Assembly (NCBI GenBank): GCA_965214975.1
Contig: OZ244055.1
Coordinates: 744,001 to 808,000 of the forward strand
Length of the DNA: 64,000 nt
Direction: 5' to 3'
DNA from: JAJEBT01 sp965214975
GTDB taxonomy: Bacteria > Pseudomonadota > Alphaproteobacteria > MPNO01 > UBA830
Within the stretch, counting starts at the first letter, position 1; every line of letters starts with the position of its first letter. Below the pieces are notes generated by a model. That model did no database searches. It was not told the origin of the DNA and saw only the letters and a list, made by a program, of their open reading frames with translations. A program made the translations under genes and the position numbers. Shown one piece after another: positions 56,547 to 64,000 of this stretch.

Positions 56547-59360
56547 ATGACCAGGAGGATACGGGACAGGAAGAAGGTTCCCGTCTACTGCTACCAATGC
56601 GTTGCGGGCCCGGACCTGATGCGGGTCGAGGTCGAGGACGGCGTCGCGACGCGGGTGGAATCCAACTACGACATCGGCGACGAGCATCCGGGCGGAGGCA
56701 GGGTCTGCGTCAAGGCCTACGGCCTGATCCAGAAGACCTACAACCCCAACCGCGTGCGCTCGCCGATGAAGCGGACGAATCCCCGGAAGGGCCGCGGGGA
56801 GGATCCCGGCTTCGTGCCGATCTCCTGGGACGAGGCGCTCGGCACCGTGGCCGGGCGGATGCGCGAGATGCGCGCCAGGGGCCTCAGGGACGAGAACGGG
56901 TTCCCGCGTCTGGCCGTGTCGTTCGGCGGCGGCGGCACGCCGACCCAGTACATGGGCACGTTTCCCGCGTTCCTGTCCGCGTGGGGCGACGTCGATCTCG
57001 GGTTCGGCGGCGGCCAGGGCGTCAAGTGCTACCATTCCGAGCATCTCTACGGCGAGCTGTGGCATCGCGCCTTCATCGTCTCGCCGGACACGCCGTACTG
57101 CAACTACGTGATCAACTGCGGCAACAACGTCGAGGCCTCCGGCGGCGTCGCCGGCGTGTGGCGCCAGGCCGACGCCCGCGCGCGCGGACTCAAGCGGGTT
57201 CAGGTCGAGCCGCATCTGTCGATCACCGGAGCGCTGTCGGCGGAGTGGATTCCGATCAAGCCCAAGACCGACGCCGCCTTCCTCTACGCGCTGGTCCACC
57301 GCATGATCTGCGAGCGCGACTGGCGCGAGACCTGCGACGTGCGGGCGCTGAAGGACGTCACGACCTCGCCCTATCTGGTCGGGCCGAACGGCTACTACCT
57401 TCGCCATCCCGAGACCCGGAAACCGCTCGTGTGGGACGAGGGCGCCGGCGCCGCGAGGACGTGGGATTCGGAGATCGCGGACGCCGCGCTCGACGGGGCT
57501 TTCGAGACGCGCGGCGTCGAGGAGGGCCCGGACGGCCAGGTCTGGAGGCACGACGCCGCGACCGGTCGCCCGGCGTTCGCCCTGCTGCTCGAGCACATGG
57601 CCGGCTTCACGCCCGAATGGGCCGAAGCCGAATGCGACGTGCCCGCCGACCGCATCCGCCGGGTGGCGGACGAGTACGTGGCGCATGCCTGCATCGGCGA
57701 GACCTTCGAGGTCGACGGCGTGGAGATGCCGTTCCGGCCGGTGGCGGTGATGCTGGGCAAGGGGGTCAACAACGGCTGGGGCGGCTACCAGACGTGCTGG
57801 GCGCGGACCCTTCTCGCGGTTCTGGTCGGCGCGCTCGAGGTGCCGGGCGGCACGCTCGGCACCGCGGTCAAGCTGAACCGTCCGGCCGACAACCGGCTCA
57901 GGACCGTCCGGCCGACCGGCGACGGGATCATGGACTATCCGTTCAACCCCACCAGCCGCGACGAGTGGCAGGCCACGCCGCACATCCGCAACGGCTATAA
58001 GACCCTGGTTCCGCTGGCGGCCGATTCCGCGTGGTCGCCGGCGCTTGGCCCGGCGCATCTGCCGTGGCTGTTCCAGAAGAGGAATCCCGATCACTGGCCG
58101 ACCCAGTCCAAGCCCGAGATGTGGATCAACTACCGCACCAATCCGGCGATTTCGTCGTGGAACGCCCCGGAGGTCGCCGAGCGGATCGCGGAATTCCCGT
58201 TCACCGTCTCGTTCGCCTACACCCGCGACGAGACCAACCACATGGCCGACATCATCCTTCCGGACTGCACCGATCTCGAGAGCCTCCAGCTCATCCAGAT
58301 CGGTTCCACCAAGTTCACCGAGCAGTACTGGAAGCACCAGGGCTGGGCGATTCGCCAGCCGGCGGTCGAGCCGCAGGTCGACGCCCGGGATCTCACCGAC
58401 ATCGCGACCTCGCTCGCGGAACGGGTCGGCATCCTCGGCGCCTACAACAAGGCGATCAACCGGGGCGCCGCCGGCGCCGCGCTGCGCGCGGACGGCGCGT
58501 TCGACTACGGCCTCGATCCCGAGGTTCCCCATGCCCGAGAGGAGATCTGGGATGCCGTCTGCAAGGCCGCGAGCCACGGCCTCACGGACGGCGAGGAAGT
58601 GCGCGGTCTCGACTGGTTCCGGGAGAACGGCTACCTCCTCAGGCCGTTTCCCCAGCTCCGGTGGTATCTCTACCCGGCGCTCCGCGAACGCGGCCTGCGT
58701 TTCGAGATGCCCTACCAGGAACGCATCCGGCGCCACGGGGCGCAGCTCGCGAACCGCCTGCACGAGAGCGGGATCGGCTGGTGGGAGGCGCAGCTCGAGG
58801 AATACGAGCCGCTTCCGGGCTACAGGCGCTTTCCCGACATCTGGGCGGATTTCGTCAGGGAGGCCGGACAGGATCCGGACGACTACCCGTTCTTCGCCCT
58901 GACCGCCCGGTCCATGCAGTACTCGTGGGGAGCGAATGTCGGCATCCCCCTGATCAACGAGGTCGCGGGCAACATCGCCGGCCACGAGGGCGTGGTGGTC
59001 AACCGCAGCCGCGCCCGCGAACTCGGCATCGAGGAGGGCGACCGCGTGGAGATCGAGTCGGTGACCGGGGTCACCCGCGGACGCGCGGTCCTGCGCGAGG
59101 GAATCCGGCCCGACACCCTCCTGATGATCGGCCAGTTCGACCATTGGGTCACCCCCTTCGCCAAGGATCTCGGCCTGCCGAGCCTCAATTCGGTGACGGC
59201 GATCTCGCTGTCGCTGACCGACGCCACGGGATCGAGCGCCGACCTCGCCAGGGTCCGGATCCGCAGGCTCGGCGGGAGGGGACGCGAGGCGGGACGGGGC
59301 CCGCGGCCGTCGAGGGGCGGGGCCCGGGACCGTCCGGCCGCCCGGGGGAGGCGGCCGTGA
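56547..59360 (+). CDS. PadB-like molybdopterin oxidoreductase
   Basis: This 937-residue enzyme belongs to the DMSO-reductase family. I recognise it as close to the PadB subunit of phenylacetyl-CoA:acceptor oxidoreductase and its relatives, which oxidise phenylacetyl-CoA to phenylglyoxylate. The Fe-S region has only three cysteines (YCYQC at 15 and 18, then RVCVKAYG at 54); the usual third of the CxxCxxxC set is Pro. GQGVKCYHSEHLYGE offers Cys161 as likely molybdenum ligand. Later blocks are GGTLGTAVKLNRPADN, EMWINYRTNPAISSWNAPEV and the C-terminal dinucleotide-binding domain. There is no Tat signal, so it is cytosolic. The substrate is an inference. It overlaps the next gene by GTGA. Confidence 0.85.
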   Translation: MTRRIRDRKKVPVYCYQCVAGPDLMRVEVEDGVATRVESNYDIGDEHPGGGRVCVKAYGLIQKTYNPNRVRSPMKRTNPRKGRGEDPGFVPISWDEALGTVAGRMREMRARGLRDENGFPRLAVSFGGGGTPTQYMGTFPAFLSAWGDVDLGFGGGQGVKCYHSEHLYGELWHRAFIVSPDTPYCNYVINCGNNVEASGGVAGVWRQADARARGLKRVQVEPHLSITGALSAEWIPIKPKTDAAFLYALVHRMICERDWRETCDVRALKDVTTSPYLVGPNGYYLRHPETRKPLVWDEGAGAARTWDSEIADAALDGAFETRGVEEGPDGQVWRHDAATGRPAFALLLEHMAGFTPEWAEAECDVPADRIRRVADEYVAHACIGETFEVDGVEMPFRPVAVMLGKGVNNGWGGYQTCWARTLLAVLVGALEVPGGTLGTAVKLNRPADNRLRTVRPTGDGIMDYPFNPTSRDEWQATPHIRNGYKTLVPLAADSAWSPALGPAHLPWLFQKRNPDHWPTQSKPEMWINYRTNPAISSWNAPEVAERIAEFPFTVSFAYTRDETNHMADIILPDCTDLESLQLIQIGSTKFTEQYWKHQGWAIRQPAVEPQVDARDLTDIATSLAERVGILGAYNKAINRGAAGAALRADGAFDYGLDPEVPHAREEIWDAVCKAASHGLTDGEEVRGLDWFRENGYLLRPFPQLRWYLYPALRERGLRFEMPYQERIRRHGAQLANRLHESGIGWWEAQLEEYEPLPGYRRFPDIWADFVREAGQDPDDYPFFALTARSMQYSWGANVGIPLINEVAGNIAGHEGVVVNRSRARELGIEEGDRVEIESVTGVTRGRAVLREGIRPDTLLMIGQFDHWVTPFAKDLGLPSLNSVTAISLSLTDATGSSADLARVRIRRLGGRGREAGRGPRPSRGGARDRPAARGRRP

Positions 59361-60970
59361 CCGGGACGCCGGAGGACCGCGGGCCGGATCCGGAACCGCG
59401 GTGGGGCATGGTCGTCGACCTCAACCGCTGCGTCGGCTGCCAGACCTGCACGATCGCCTGCAAGCATGCCAACGACACGCCTCCGGGGGTCCAGTGGCGC
59501 AGGGTGATCGACGTCGAGTTGGGCGCGTTTCCGGATGTCGAGCGGCTGTTCATGGTCGTCGGCTGCCAGCATTGCGCGGAACCCCCCTGCGTTCCCGTCT
59601 GCCCCACCGGAGCGACGCGCCAGCGCGCCGACGGGCTCGTGACCATGAACTACGACACCTGCATCGGCTGCGGGTACTGCGCCGTCGCGTGCCCCTACCA
59701 GGCGCGGACGATCACGACCGACCGGGAATGGTTCTACGGCGAGAGCACGGTTCAGGAAGAGAGGGTTCATCACCCCGAGCGCATCGGCGTGGCGACCAAG
59801 TGCACGTTCTGCGTCGAGCGCGTCGACGAGGCGCGGGAGGAAGGCCGGATCCCGGGCGTCGATCTCGACTACACGCCGGCCTGCTCGTCCTCCTGCATCG
59901 CCCAGGCGATACATTTCGGCGACTTCTCGGATCCCGAAAGCAACGTGTCGCGCCTCGCGGCCGAGAACGCCTCCTTCCAGATGCACGAGGAACTCGGCAC
60001 CGATCCCCAGATCAGGTATCTCTACGAGGTGCCGAACGCCACGCCGGGCCGGGAGGCGGACGGCGAGGGCGGCGCCGGGCCGGCGGATCCCGCCGGTCCG
60101 CTGGCGGGTTCGCGGCAGGAGTTCTGGGATTTCCGCGCCGCGACGAACTTCGCGCTGGGAGGCATGTCCAGCGGCCTCGCGGTGGTCGCGACCGCGGCCT
60201 TTCTCCATTCCGGGCTGCCCGGAACGGCGCTTCTCCACCTCTACGTCGCCGCGGCCGCGACGATGGCGGTCGGTCTTTTCTTCGTGTTCCTCGAGATCGG
60301 CCGCAAGGCGCGCTTCCTCCGGGTGCTGATGCGCCCGCAATCGTCGTGGATGACGCGCGAGACCTACGCGGTCGCGGTGTTCTACCCGGCGGTGGCGGCG
60401 GATCTCCTCTGGCCGGGCCTCGCCCTGCATCTGGCGGTGGGGCTTTCCGCCCTCGTGTTTCTCTACTGCCAGGCGCGGATCCTGCATGCCGCGAAGGGCG
60501 TGCCGGCATGGCGTGCCGGGTTGATGCCGACGATGCTCGTGGCGACCGGGCTGTTCGAGGGCGCGGGCCTGCTGGCGGTGGCGGCGGGGCTGTTCGCGTT
60601 TCCGCTCTCGGTGCCGCATCTGGCGCTCGGCGGAATCGTTCTCGCGGCGTTGAACGCGCTTCTCTGGCACCGCTATGTGGCCGGCGCCGAGAGGGAGGGG
60701 ATTCCGCCGCCTTCCCGCGCGGCGCTGCGGCGTGTCACGCCGGCGCTGCGCATCTTCGGACACGCCGCGCCCCTGGTGCTGTTCCCGGCGTGGGCCGTGA
60801 CCGCCAGCCCGGCGGCGCTGGTGGCGGCCGGTCTGTGCGCGGTCGGCGGGGGCGTCCTGTGGAAGTTCTCGGTCGTCACCCGGGCCTGTCACCAGCAGGG
60901 CTTCGCCCTGCCCAGAATGCCGCGGCGCGGTTCCGGCGCGCGTGCGGCGCCGGTGCGGATGGGCCTGTAG
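59357..60970 (+). CDS. Ferredoxin subunit fused to DmsC/PadD-like membrane anchor
   Basis: The 537-residue protein joins two subunits. Residues 1-245 are a polyferredoxin with four clusters: CVGCQTCTIAC (25-35), CQHCAEPPCVPVC (70-82), CIGCGYCAVAC (102-112) and later CTFC with ACSSSC. From about residue 260 there are about eight helices (TNFALGGMSSGLAVVATAAFLH, FYPAVAADLLWPGLAL, GLMPTMLVATGLFEGAGLL and others), with SSWMTRETYAV resembling the DmsC quinone-site motif. It would carry electrons from the molybdoenzyme to the quinone pool at the inner membrane. GTG 59357 overlaps the molybdoenzyme stop by 4 bases. In known PadBCD and DmsABC systems these are separate genes. Confidence 0.88.
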   Translation: MTGTPEDRGPDPEPRWGMVVDLNRCVGCQTCTIACKHANDTPPGVQWRRVIDVELGAFPDVERLFMVVGCQHCAEPPCVPVCPTGATRQRADGLVTMNYDTCIGCGYCAVACPYQARTITTDREWFYGESTVQEERVHHPERIGVATKCTFCVERVDEAREEGRIPGVDLDYTPACSSSCIAQAIHFGDFSDPESNVSRLAAENASFQMHEELGTDPQIRYLYEVPNATPGREADGEGGAGPADPAGPLAGSRQEFWDFRAATNFALGGMSSGLAVVATAAFLHSGLPGTALLHLYVAAAATMAVGLFFVFLEIGRKARFLRVLMRPQSSWMTRETYAVAVFYPAVAADLLWPGLALHLAVGLSALVFLYCQARILHAAKGVPAWRAGLMPTMLVATGLFEGAGLLAVAAGLFAFPLSVPHLALGGIVLAALNALLWHRYVAGAEREGIPPPSRAALRRVTPALRIFGHAAPLVLFPAWAVTASPAALVAAGLCAVGGGVLWKFSVVTRACHQQGFALPRMPRRGSGARAAPVRMGL

Positions 60971-61020
60971 GGAACCGGGGTTTTCCGTCGCGGCCGAAAC
61001 GGGAAGCCGTCAGTCCGGCG

Positions 61021-61980
61021 TCAGTTCCAGACGTCTTCCCAGGATCCCCGGGTCGCGGCCTTGGAATACTCGGTGGCGCGGTTCTCGAAGAAGTTCGTGT
61101 GTTCCATGCCGCTGATCATCTCGTCCATCCACGGCAGGGGATTCCGTTCCGTGCGGTACATCGGCTGGAGGTCGAGCTGCGACAGGCGCCGGTCCGCGAT
61201 GTAGCGGATGTACTGCTTGACCTCGCTTCCGTCGATGCCCTCGACGCCGCCCATCTCGAAGGCCAGGTCGATGAAGGCGTCCTCGTGGTCGACCATCTCC
61301 GAGCAGATGACGTAGAGGGACCGCTGCAAGTCCTCGGTCCAGATCTCCCGGTTTTCCCGGACGAACTCGTGGAACAGCTTGATGATCGATTCGGTGTGCA
61401 GGGATTCGTCGCGCACCGACCACGAGACGATCTGCCCCATGCCCTTCATCTTGTTGAAGCGCGGGAAGTTCATCAGGATCGCGAAACTCGCGAACAGCTG
61501 CAGGCCCTCCGTGAAGCCCCCGAAGACCGCCAGGGTGCGGGCGACGTTTTCCTTGGAGTCGACGTCGAACCTCTGCAGGTAGTCGAACTTGTCCTTCATC
61601 TCCTTGTAGCGGAGAAAGGCCTGGTACTCGGTTTCCGGCATGCCGATGGTGTCGAGCAGATGCGAGTAGGCCGCGATGTGGATCGTCTCCATGTTGGAGA
61701 ACGACGACAGCATCATCTGGATCTCCGTCGGCTGGAAAACCTGCGCGTAGCGCTTCATGTAGCAGTTGTTCACCTCGATGTCCGACTGGGTGAAGAACCG
61801 GAAGATCTGCGTCAGGAGATTCCGTTCCGCCTCGGTGAGCTTGTTGTGCCAGTCCTTGACGTCGTCGGCGAGCGGCACCTCCTCGGGCAGCCAGTGGACG
61901 CGCTGCTGCTTCAGCCAGGCGTCGTACGCCCACGGGTAGTGGAACGGCTTGTACACCGGACTGGATTCCAGCAGGGACAT
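61021..61980 (-). CDS. nrdB: Class Ia ribonucleotide reductase, beta subunit
   Basis: NrdB carries the diiron-tyrosyl radical cofactor needed to reduce ribonucleotides. The 319-residue protein has iron ligands in FTQSDIEVNNCY, the FSNMETIHIAAYSHLLD stretch (Glu, His, and the radical Tyr four residues after the His) and SWSVRDESLHTESIIKLFHEF. The C-terminus EYSKAATRGSWEDVW is the nrdA-binding tail. The length is short but usual for alphaproteobacterial NrdB. It is 37 bases downstream of nrdA on the same strand, so both are expressed together. Confidence 0.95.
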   Translation of the reverse strand: MSLLESSPVYKPFHYPWAYDAWLKQQRVHWLPEEVPLADDVKDWHNKLTEAERNLLTQIFRFFTQSDIEVNNCYMKRYAQVFQPTEIQMMLSSFSNMETIHIAAYSHLLDTIGMPETEYQAFLRYKEMKDKFDYLQRFDVDSKENVARTLAVFGGFTEGLQLFASFAILMNFPRFNKMKGMGQIVSWSVRDESLHTESIIKLFHEFVRENREIWTEDLQRSLYVICSEMVDHEDAFIDLAFEMGGVEGIDGSEVKQYIRYIADRRLSQLDLQPMYRTERNPLPWMDEMISGMEHTNFFENRATEYSKAATRGSWEDVWN

Positions 61981-62017
61981 GACGGCCTCCCTTCCCGCCT
62001 CCGCTCCGCGCCGCCGG

Positions 62018-63901
62018 CTACTGGCAGCTCAGGCACTCGTCGTAGTCGTTCTCGTTCCGCAGGGGGAACGCCGCGGGGGGACGGGCCGGTTCCGCCTCCC
62101 CGCCGCTTCCGTTCGGCTGTCCGGCGACGCTCCTGACCGATTCCGAGGCGTGGCTTTCGGCGCGGGCGACGGACCGCGAACGGCAGTAGTAGAGCGACTT
62201 GACGCCCTTCTCCCAGGCCCGCCAGTGGACCTCGTGCAGCGTCTTCTTGTGGATGTCGGCGGGCAGGAAGACGTTGAGGGACTGCGACTGGCAGATGAAC
62301 CCGGCGCGGTCGCCCGCATGGTCGATCAGCCATCGCTGGTCGATCTCGAAGGCGGTCTTGAACACGTCCTTCTCGTCGTCGGTGAGGAAGTCGAGATGCT
62401 GGACCGACCCCTCGTGGACGGTGATCGAGGACCAGGTGTCGTCGTCGTCCCGCCCCTTTTCCGCGAGCAGGCGCTTGAGGAACTTGTTGCGCACCTGAAA
62501 CGACCCCGAAAGGGTCTTGTGCGTGTAGGCGTTGGCCGCGTTGGGCTCGATTCCGGGGGACGAGCCACCGCAGATGATGGAGATCGACGCGGTCGGCGCG
62601 ATCGCGATCTTGTTGGAGAACCTCTCCCCCATGCCGTAGTCGCTGGCGTCGAGGCACGGGCCGCGCTCGGCGCCGAGCTTGAGCGACGCGGCGTCCGCCT
62701 GCTCCTTGACGTGCTTGAACATCTTCGCGTTCCAGACCTTGGCCATGACCGATTCGATCGGAACGGACTGGCTCTGCAGGAACGAGTGGAAGCCCATCAC
62801 GCCGAGGCCGACGGAGCGCTCGCGCGCGGCGGAGTAGCGCGCCCTGTCCATCGTGTCCGGCGCCTGCCTGATGAAGTCCTCGAGGACGTTGTCGAGAAAG
62901 CGCATGACGTCCTCGACGAACGTCGGATGGTCCTTCCAGTCGAGGAAGCGCTCGAGGTTGAGAGACGAGAGGCAGCAGACCGCGGTGCGCTCGTTGCCGT
63001 CCTTGTCGATCCCCGTGGGCAGGGTGATCTCGCTGCACAGGTTCGACATCTTGACCTCGAGCCCCGCGAGCTTGTGGTGCTCGGGAACCGCCCGGTTCAC
63101 GTGGTCGATGAAAATGAAGTACGGCTCGCCGGTCTCGATCCGCGTGGACAGCAGGCGGATCCACAGCGACCGCGCCGACATCTTCCGGATCACCGCGTCG
63201 TCCTTCGGGCTCTTGAGCGCCCATTCCTCGTCGTTCTCCACCGCCCGCATGAAGTCGTCGGTGATGATGATGCCGTGATGCAGGTTGAGCGCCTTGCGGT
63301 TGGGGTCGCCGCCGGTGGGGCGCCGGATCTCGATGAACTCCTCGATTTCCGGGTGGTCGACGCGCAGGTATATCGCGGCCGACCCGCGACGGAGGGATCC
63401 CTGGGAGATCGCCAGCGTCAGCGAGTCCATGACCCGGATGAAGGGGATGATCCCGGAGGTCTTGCCGTTGGATCCGACGCGTTCGCCGATCGAGCGCAGA
63501 TTGCCCCAGTACGAGCCGATGCCGCCGCCGCGCGCCGCCAGCCAGACGTTCTCGTTCCACAGGTCGACGATGCCGTTCAGGCTGTCGGTCGCCTCGTTCA
63601 GGAAGCAGGAGATCGGCAGGCCGCGGTCGGTGCCGCCGTTGGACAGCACCGGGGTGGAGGGCATGAACCAGAGGTTCGACATGTAGTCGTACAACCGCTG
63701 GGCGTGCGCGGAACCGTCCGCGAAGTGCCAGGCGACCCGCGCGAACAGATCCTGGAATTCCTCGCCGGGCAGAAGATAGCGGTCGGACAGCACCGCTTTC
63801 CCGAAATCGGTCAGGTTGGCGTCGCGGTCACGGTCGATGTCGATCGTGATCCCGCTGGCCGACTGCAAGACGTCATGGGTCTTGTGAACGAGGTCGAGCA
63901 C
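62018..63901 (-). CDS. nrdA: Class Ia ribonucleotide reductase, alpha subunit
   Basis: NrdA is the catalytic subunit. The 627-residue protein has the catalytic barrel cysteines in PISCFLNEATDS, the finger-loop NLCSEITLPTG (Asn, Cys, Glu) and VCCLSSLNLERF, then IAPTASISIICGGSSPGIEP and the redox-active tail ECLSCQ at the end. No N-terminal ATP-cone (the usual allosteric activity domain) is visible, as the sequence begins near the barrel (VLDLVHKTHDVLQ). The start GTG 63901 is preceded by GGAGGGG at six bases; an upstream ATG 63946 would add a low-complexity head. Upstream only about 100 bases are in the window. Confidence 0.93.
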   Translation of the reverse strand: MLDLVHKTHDVLQSASGITIDIDRDRDANLTDFGKAVLSDRYLLPGEEFQDLFARVAWHFADGSAHAQRLYDYMSNLWFMPSTPVLSNGGTDRGLPISCFLNEATDSLNGIVDLWNENVWLAARGGGIGSYWGNLRSIGERVGSNGKTSGIIPFIRVMDSLTLAISQGSLRRGSAAIYLRVDHPEIEEFIEIRRPTGGDPNRKALNLHHGIIITDDFMRAVENDEEWALKSPKDDAVIRKMSARSLWIRLLSTRIETGEPYFIFIDHVNRAVPEHHKLAGLEVKMSNLCSEITLPTGIDKDGNERTAVCCLSSLNLERFLDWKDHPTFVEDVMRFLDNVLEDFIRQAPDTMDRARYSAARERSVGLGVMGFHSFLQSQSVPIESVMAKVWNAKMFKHVKEQADAASLKLGAERGPCLDASDYGMGERFSNKIAIAPTASISIICGGSSPGIEPNAANAYTHKTLSGSFQVRNKFLKRLLAEKGRDDDDTWSSITVHEGSVQHLDFLTDDEKDVFKTAFEIDQRWLIDHAGDRAGFICQSQSLNVFLPADIHKKTLHEVHWRAWEKGVKSLYYCRSRSVARAESHASESVRSVAGQPNGSGGEAEPARPPAAFPLRNENDYDECLSCQ

Positions 63902-63957
63902 GCTTTCCCCTCCGGTCTGGCGACCCGTGCGGCCACCCGCCCGCATGATCGCCCCGT

Positions 63958-63985
63958 TTATAGCTGTCGGCGACCCTCGCCGTCT
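63958..63985 (-). promoter_or_regulatory. Candidate -10 region upstream of nrdA
   Basis: On the minus strand TATAAA (63958-63963) lies about 57 bases before the nrdA start with only a weak -35 (GAGACG). No NrdR box was recognised in the available sequence; more upstream DNA lies outside the window. Confidence 0.3.
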
Positions 63986-64000
63986 CGCGACCCTCCCGGC

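Noticed and set aside
1..64000. CRISPR array, prophage or complete insertion sequence
   Set aside because: No regularly spaced repeats, no cas or phage structural genes and no complete transposase frame were found; only transposase-like 3' ends at 48.3 and 50.4 kb.

Overview
The window is a GC-rich, gene-dense stretch of bacterial chromosome (GC roughly 70 percent, judged by eye). Its gene types fit an alphaproteobacterium, probably of the Rhodospirillales kind: a NAD-type formate dehydrogenase with a fused FdsG-FdsB subunit, a DUF3553 protein, an ELM1-family protein, malonyl-CoA decarboxylase, a TctA-type permease, two complete TRAP transporters, adjacent folE-hisI, and many GTG starts with 4-base GTGA or ATGA overlaps. 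The genus cannot be read from the sequence. No rRNA, tRNA, CRISPR array or phage gene was recognised.

Layout. 1-5.2 kb: an M23-peptidase fragment, xseA, purD, an EamA exporter and a cyclotransferase-like gene. 5.2-11.5 kb: a leftward run with formate dehydrogenase (fdsA, fused fdsGB), DUF3553, an enoyl-CoA hydratase and a PaaA-like diiron protein. 11.9-16.1 kb: an HbpS-like gene, then a leftward operon of two QueG-like double-[4Fe-4S] paralogues and a PaaK-like acyl-CoA ligase. 16.1-18.4 kb: a decayed accessory island with a frameshifted ParB-like gene overlapping a broken DNA methyltransferase gene. 18.4-23.8 kb: ribA, an MBL hydrolase, a DUF433/DUF5615 toxin-antitoxin pair with a truncated toxin, bounded by a 49-bp direct repeat of the tctA 3' end, then a fused TctA-TctB permease. 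23.9-36.5 kb: an amidohydrolase, a TRAP transporter, small catabolic and redox enzymes, a protease-like protein without His or Asp, and an Smr protein. 36.5-43.6 kb: nadK, a D-2-hydroxyacid dehydrogenase, a crotonase, ELM1, a MetE-core protein, an SDR-like protein and malonyl-CoA decarboxylase. 44-48.2 kb: an aminoglycoside phosphotransferase-like kinase and a second TRAP transporter with an intrinsic terminator between dctP and dctQ. 48.2-50.7 kb: a glycosyltransferase gene interrupted by an 11-base G tract and flanked by a 185-bp inverted repeat that looks like two transposase 3' ends. 50.7-56.4 kb: a TauD-like dioxygenase, an SDR, a DUF2786-like gene, a second MetE-core protein, hisI, folE and a P450. 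56.5-61 kb: a PadB-like molybdoenzyme with a fused ferredoxin/membrane-anchor partner. 61-64 kb: class I ribonucleotide reductase, nrdB and nrdA.

Taken together, housekeeping genes (purine, folate, riboflavin, NADP, histidine, deoxynucleotide synthesis, DNA repair) are interleaved with catabolism of acyl-CoA and aromatic-type carboxylates and with high-affinity organic-acid uptake (TRAP and TTT). Formate dehydrogenase would supply NADH. Mobile or decaying DNA is concentrated at 16-18, 20.5-21.7, 29.9-30.2 and 48.2-50.7 kb. Several key genes there are out of frame, so read-level confirmation is needed before calling them dead.
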